Shown here: in pieces, positions 61,433-64,000 of the stretch
Numbering within the stretch: position 1 is the stretch's first letter
How the letters are laid out: each line of letters starts with the position of its first letter
Assembly: GCF_900176595.1 (NCBI RefSeq)
Contig: NZ_LT838813.1
Location: 4,730,001 to 4,794,000 of the forward strand
Direction: 5' to 3'
DNA length: 64,000 nucleotides
DNA from: Aquiflexum balticum DSM 16537
GTDB lineage: Bacteria > Bacteroidota > Bacteroidia > Cytophagales > Cyclobacteriaceae
The notes under the pieces: model-generated
Seen by the model: the letters and a program-made list of their open reading frames with translations, nothing else
The model's database searches: none
What the model was told of the DNA's origin: nothing
Position numbers and translations under genes: made by a program

Positions 61433-62938
61433 TCAATGGTTCAAACAAGGAATCCCATCTCTGGAATAAGGTCCAAAGGGAGGCATAATTCTATAGGTTT
61501 TTATCAGTTCAGGAATATCCGCATCCTTCATCTGATAACTTGGGGTATACCGGACCTGATCCCAATAAGTTGACCTTGGTTCAACTGCTCTTTTGTCCCC
61601 GGTTTCCAACATCCAATACTCCAATCTTTTTCTCAATTCCTTTTTGATTCCGGCAAATTCCGGATCGGCTGCCAGGTTATTGATCTGGTAAGGATCCTCT
61701 TGGACGGCATAAAGCTCTTCTTCTGGCCTTAATCCAAAATTAAGTTGGAAATAATCAGGTGCACCTGGCTGTGTCTTTCCTTCCATAGCCATGATCAAAA
61801 ACTTGGTGATGGAATGGTCCACATCGCCAAATTGCCCCACAGATTGATGGACGGATGGATCCCCGGCAGGAAAGCGCTCGGGCATGATATTGCGGATATA
61901 GAGGTATTCATGGGTCCTGACGGCACGCATAGGATAACTTAAGTCGCCTTTTCTTACGTTGGCATGTCTTTCTCTTTCCAGGAAGACTTCCTGGTCCCCT
62001 TTGGTTTGCCCTTCTAGAATAGGCCAGAGGGATTTTCCGCTCATGTTTTCGGGCTGTATGCCTGTGGCTTCCAGAAAACTGGGAGCAAAATCAACAAAGT
62101 TGACAAAACTTTTTTCTTGGGTACCTGCTTTGATTTTTGTAGGCCAGCGCATGGCCAATGGCATTCTCGTTCCCAGATCATAGAGATTGGCCTTGGCCCG
62201 GGGAAAAGGCATGCCGTTATCACTGGTCATGACAATGATGGTATTGTCCAACTCCCCTATTTCCTCCAGAAAATTGATGATCTGTCCACATTCCCTGTCA
62301 AATCTTTCTACTTCAAAATAGTAATCCAGGATATCATTGCGGATGCAGTCCAGGTCGGGATAAAATTCCGGAACCGCAACGTCGGAAAGCTTCATCCCGG
62401 ACTGAATCCCTGTATTGGCCACATATTCCCTGTGTGGGTCAGAACTTCCAAACCAAAAGGTAAAAGGTTGCCCCTCATCCTTGGCCTTGTAAAAAGTCTC
62501 AAAATCGTTATAGACTTTTCCGGCAGGATTGTGTTCCAGACCGGAAACCTGAAAGTCTCCCGGTCCCCAACCTTTTCTGGTGGAGCCGGTAAAATAACCG
62601 GCTTCTTCCAGCAAGGACACATAAGTAGGAAACTGGGCCGGCCATTCCGACCAAAGATTGCCACCCTGCTCATTTTGGTGCGGATACCTTCCGTTTAGGA
62701 TAGATGCACGCGATGGAGAACAGGATGGAGAAGCAGTATAGGCATTTATAAACAAAGCCCCTTCCGCAGCTAACCTGTCAAATGTAGGAGTCCGGACCAA
62801 ATGATCGCCATATGCACCTGCATGGGGAAAGGACCAATCGTCTGCAATCAAAAACAAGATATTTGGTTTTTTCTCTGAATTGGATTTTTCTTCAACCACG
62901 GATGAAGACAGCAAAAGGAAAAGGAACAAAATTTTCAT
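61433..62938 (-). CDS. secreted type I sulfatase, N-sulfoglucosamine-sulfohydrolase-like
   Basis: 501 residues with a signal peptide (1-15). NILFLIADDWSFPHAGAYGD contains the metal Asp pair, SPSCSPSRASILNGR gives the formylglycine site Cys73, and MTSDNGMPFPRAKANLYDLG is typical of the heparan N-sulfatase-like group. It is separate from the fucosidase operon, about 20 kb away. A glycan substrate is likely, but not specifiable. First gene of the pair with the CIA30-like gene. Confidence 0.94.
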   Translation of the reverse strand: MKILFLFLLLSSSVVEEKSNSEKKPNILFLIADDWSFPHAGAYGDHLVRTPTFDRLAAEGALFINAYTASPSCSPSRASILNGRYPHQNEQGGNLWSEWPAQFPTYVSLLEEAGYFTGSTRKGWGPGDFQVSGLEHNPAGKVYNDFETFYKAKDEGQPFTFWFGSSDPHREYVANTGIQSGMKLSDVAVPEFYPDLDCIRNDILDYYFEVERFDRECGQIINFLEEIGELDNTIIVMTSDNGMPFPRAKANLYDLGTRMPLAMRWPTKIKAGTQEKSFVNFVDFAPSFLEATGIQPENMSGKSLWPILEGQTKGDQEVFLERERHANVRKGDLSYPMRAVRTHEYLYIRNIMPERFPAGDPSVHQSVGQFGDVDHSITKFLIMAMEGKTQPGAPDYFQLNFGLRPEEELYAVQEDPYQINNLAADPEFAGIKKELRKRLEYWMLETGDKRAVEPRSTYWDQVRYTPSYQMKDADIPELIKTYRIMPPFGPYSRDGIPCLNH

Positions 62939-63111
62939 AATTCAATCAGATTCGTGAAGACCTCCAATTTAATAAAACTTAAGGTATAAATTCTTTCTCC
63001 TTTGTCATATTAAAAAAGATCCTTAATCCAACAAGTTGATTGGCGAGAAAAGCATTAAAAACACATTCGGAGGCAACCATATTCAATAAATGATCACATT
63101 TTGAACCCTTT

Positions 63112-63170
63112 GAGCCTTGGTGACTTTGTGGCCGCTATATTGAAAATCACCACAAAGGCACTAAGTTTCT
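63112..63170. repeat. inverted CACAAAG/CTTTGTG repeat
   Basis: GGTGACTTTGTGG and CCACAAAGGCACT flank about 18 bases, forming a hairpin from the same CAAAG-type units as the octamer repeats at 27433, 27923 and 50045. It occupies part of the 374-base gap 62939-63312, which otherwise shows no gene. Confidence 0.6.
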
Positions 63171-63312
63171 ACAGTTACGAATTCAAAACACACAATTATC
63201 CCAAAAATACCCCATCTACCATCTTTTGAAAATTTTTCTGTCCAACCTGAATAAAATTTTGTTTTTTTGCATGATTAAAATCAATAGAGCTTAACTCAAA
63301 CCAACAGGAATC

Positions 63313-63975
63313 TTGAAAATACTTACCATCGATATAGGAGGCACCAACATCAAAGTTAAAGTAAACAACGATATAGAAAGAAGAAAAATCCCATCAGGCA
63401 ATTATATGACGCCTGAAATGATGGTTTCTTTAGTGATTGAGTCCACCAACGATTGGGAATATGAAGTGATTTCAATAGGTTTTCCCGGAGTAATCAAAAA
63501 AGGCAAAATAGTAGTTGAGCCTAAAAACCTGGGAGAAGGCTGGTTGGGTTATGATTTTGAAAAGGCATTTGGTAAACCTGTCAAGTTGATCAACGATGCC
63601 GCTATGCAGGCATTGGGTTCCTATCAAGGTGATACCATGCTATTTTTAGGATTGGGCACTGGCCTGGGTTCGGCACTGGTAGCTGAAGGAACTGTAGTTC
63701 CTATGGAGCTTGCACATTTGTCTTACCGTAAAGGTACTTTTGAAGATTATCTTGGTCTGAGAGGTCTCGAAAGATTGGGACTTGAAAAATGGCAACAGCA
63801 TGTCCTGGTTGTAGTAGGAAGATTTAAAAACGCGTTTTTACCTGATGATATAGTCTTAGGTGGTGGCAAATCAAAGCTGCTTACCGATATTCCTGAAGGA
63901 TGCAGATTGGGCACCAACAACAATGCTTATTTGGGCGGATTCAGATTGTGGGATGAACATTATCATTTGGGGTAA
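63313..63975 (+). CDS. ROK-family sugar kinase-like protein (polyphosphate-glucokinase-like), TTG start
   Basis: 220 residues. The TTG at 63313 is the only possible start: an in-frame TAA lies at 63292-63294 and there is no ATG in between, and the next Met follows the first essential motif. LTIDIGGTNIKVKV is the phosphate-1 motif, LINDAAMQALGS carries the catalytic Asp, and LGLGTGLGSAL is the phosphate-2 motif. The length is shorter than typical ROK kinases (about 300) but similar to PPGK-type proteins. It would phosphorylate glucose or a related sugar with ATP or polyphosphate. Confidence 0.88.
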   Translation: MKILTIDIGGTNIKVKVNNDIERRKIPSGNYMTPEMMVSLVIESTNDWEYEVISIGFPGVIKKGKIVVEPKNLGEGWLGYDFEKAFGKPVKLINDAAMQALGSYQGDTMLFLGLGTGLGSALVAEGTVVPMELAHLSYRKGTFEDYLGLRGLERLGLEKWQQHVLVVVGRFKNAFLPDDIVLGGGKSKLLTDIPEGCRLGTNNNAYLGGFRLWDEHYHLG

Positions 63976-64000
63976 GCTTCATCATTTATTCTCATCCTAT

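Noticed and set aside
1-64000. tRNA or rRNA genes
   Set aside because: No cloverleaf-type sequence with CCA end or rRNA signature was recognised on either strand by eye.

Overview
The window looks like a chromosomal segment of a heterotrophic, probably marine member of the Bacteroidota, most likely of the Cyclobacteriaceae/Algoriphagus type. This is inferred from gene content and style: many secreted sulfatases and glycosidases, carboxypeptidase-regulatory-like/outer-membrane barrel proteins, Bacteroidota-type small families (DUF427, DUF4833, DUF2062, secreted DinB), weak ribosome-binding sites, AT-rich promoters and abundant short intergenic repeats. No rRNA, tRNA or CRISPR array was seen. 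Codon style and gene density are uniform apart from one IS110-type element.

Layout. 1-3850: N-terminus of an EgtB-like ergothioneine synthase overlapped by a BCCT transporter, DUF427, and a mercuric-reductase-like flavoprotein. 4155-9498: secreted DinB, DUF2062, a run of four minus-strand genes (peroxiredoxin, DUF4833, DinB, a possible permuted papain-fold protein), then a patatin. 9783-15434: AhpD-like protein plus AraC regulator, DoxX-like protein, a GH113-like hydrolase overlapping an alpha/beta-hydrolase-OsmC fusion, and a lipoprotein. 15814-21452: a two-subunit molybdenum hydroxylase (IorAB type) with an LLM flavoprotein and a MoaC-MoaB fusion nearby, flanked by two related lipoproteins. 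21706-27364: orphan RHH antitoxin, TolC plus ABC ATPase, SDR, thioredoxin, mnmE. 27457-27868: a decayed higBA toxin-antitoxin locus.

28128-33003 holds the most unusual coding module: an ATP-grasp ligase, a 664-residue protein with a papain-like Q/C/H/N catalytic pattern, and a stand-alone alanine-racemase homologue that overlaps it by 7 bases. This reads as a dedicated small-molecule or peptide pathway that I do not recognise. Next to it, 33154-41799 is a compact minus-strand polysaccharide-degradation operon: GH29 fucosidase, SGNH esterase, sulfatase, GH95-like enzyme, and a triple-esterase fusion. The expected substrate is a sulfated, acylated, fucose-containing glycan. No SusC/SusD pair is visible in the window.

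42116-56937: a membrane-anchored LytR_C/SPOR-like protein, two SDRs, a large outer-membrane barrel protein, a LysR regulator divergent from an SbtA-type bicarbonate permease with a clear candidate operator between them, hydrolases, an HxlR/DJ-1 pair with a good candidate Bacteroidota promoter, a RhuM remnant, a secreted amidohydrolase, a Tat-exported sugar isomerase-like protein and an esterase. 57090-58860: an IS110-family element with a probable bridge-RNA leader, lying beside a hairpin repeat whose second copy is at 15515-15698. 58991-63975: SelO pseudokinase, CIA30-like protein, a second sulfatase and a ROK-family kinase that must start at TTG.

Intergenic DNA is rich in repeats of several families: degenerate tandem heptamers, CGCAAAG octamers, GGCTAAAGCC palindromes, and two copies of a roughly 180-base element with a 45-nt perfect hairpin whose arms covary between copies. 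These and the pathway inferences are from reading the sequence only; no database search was run.
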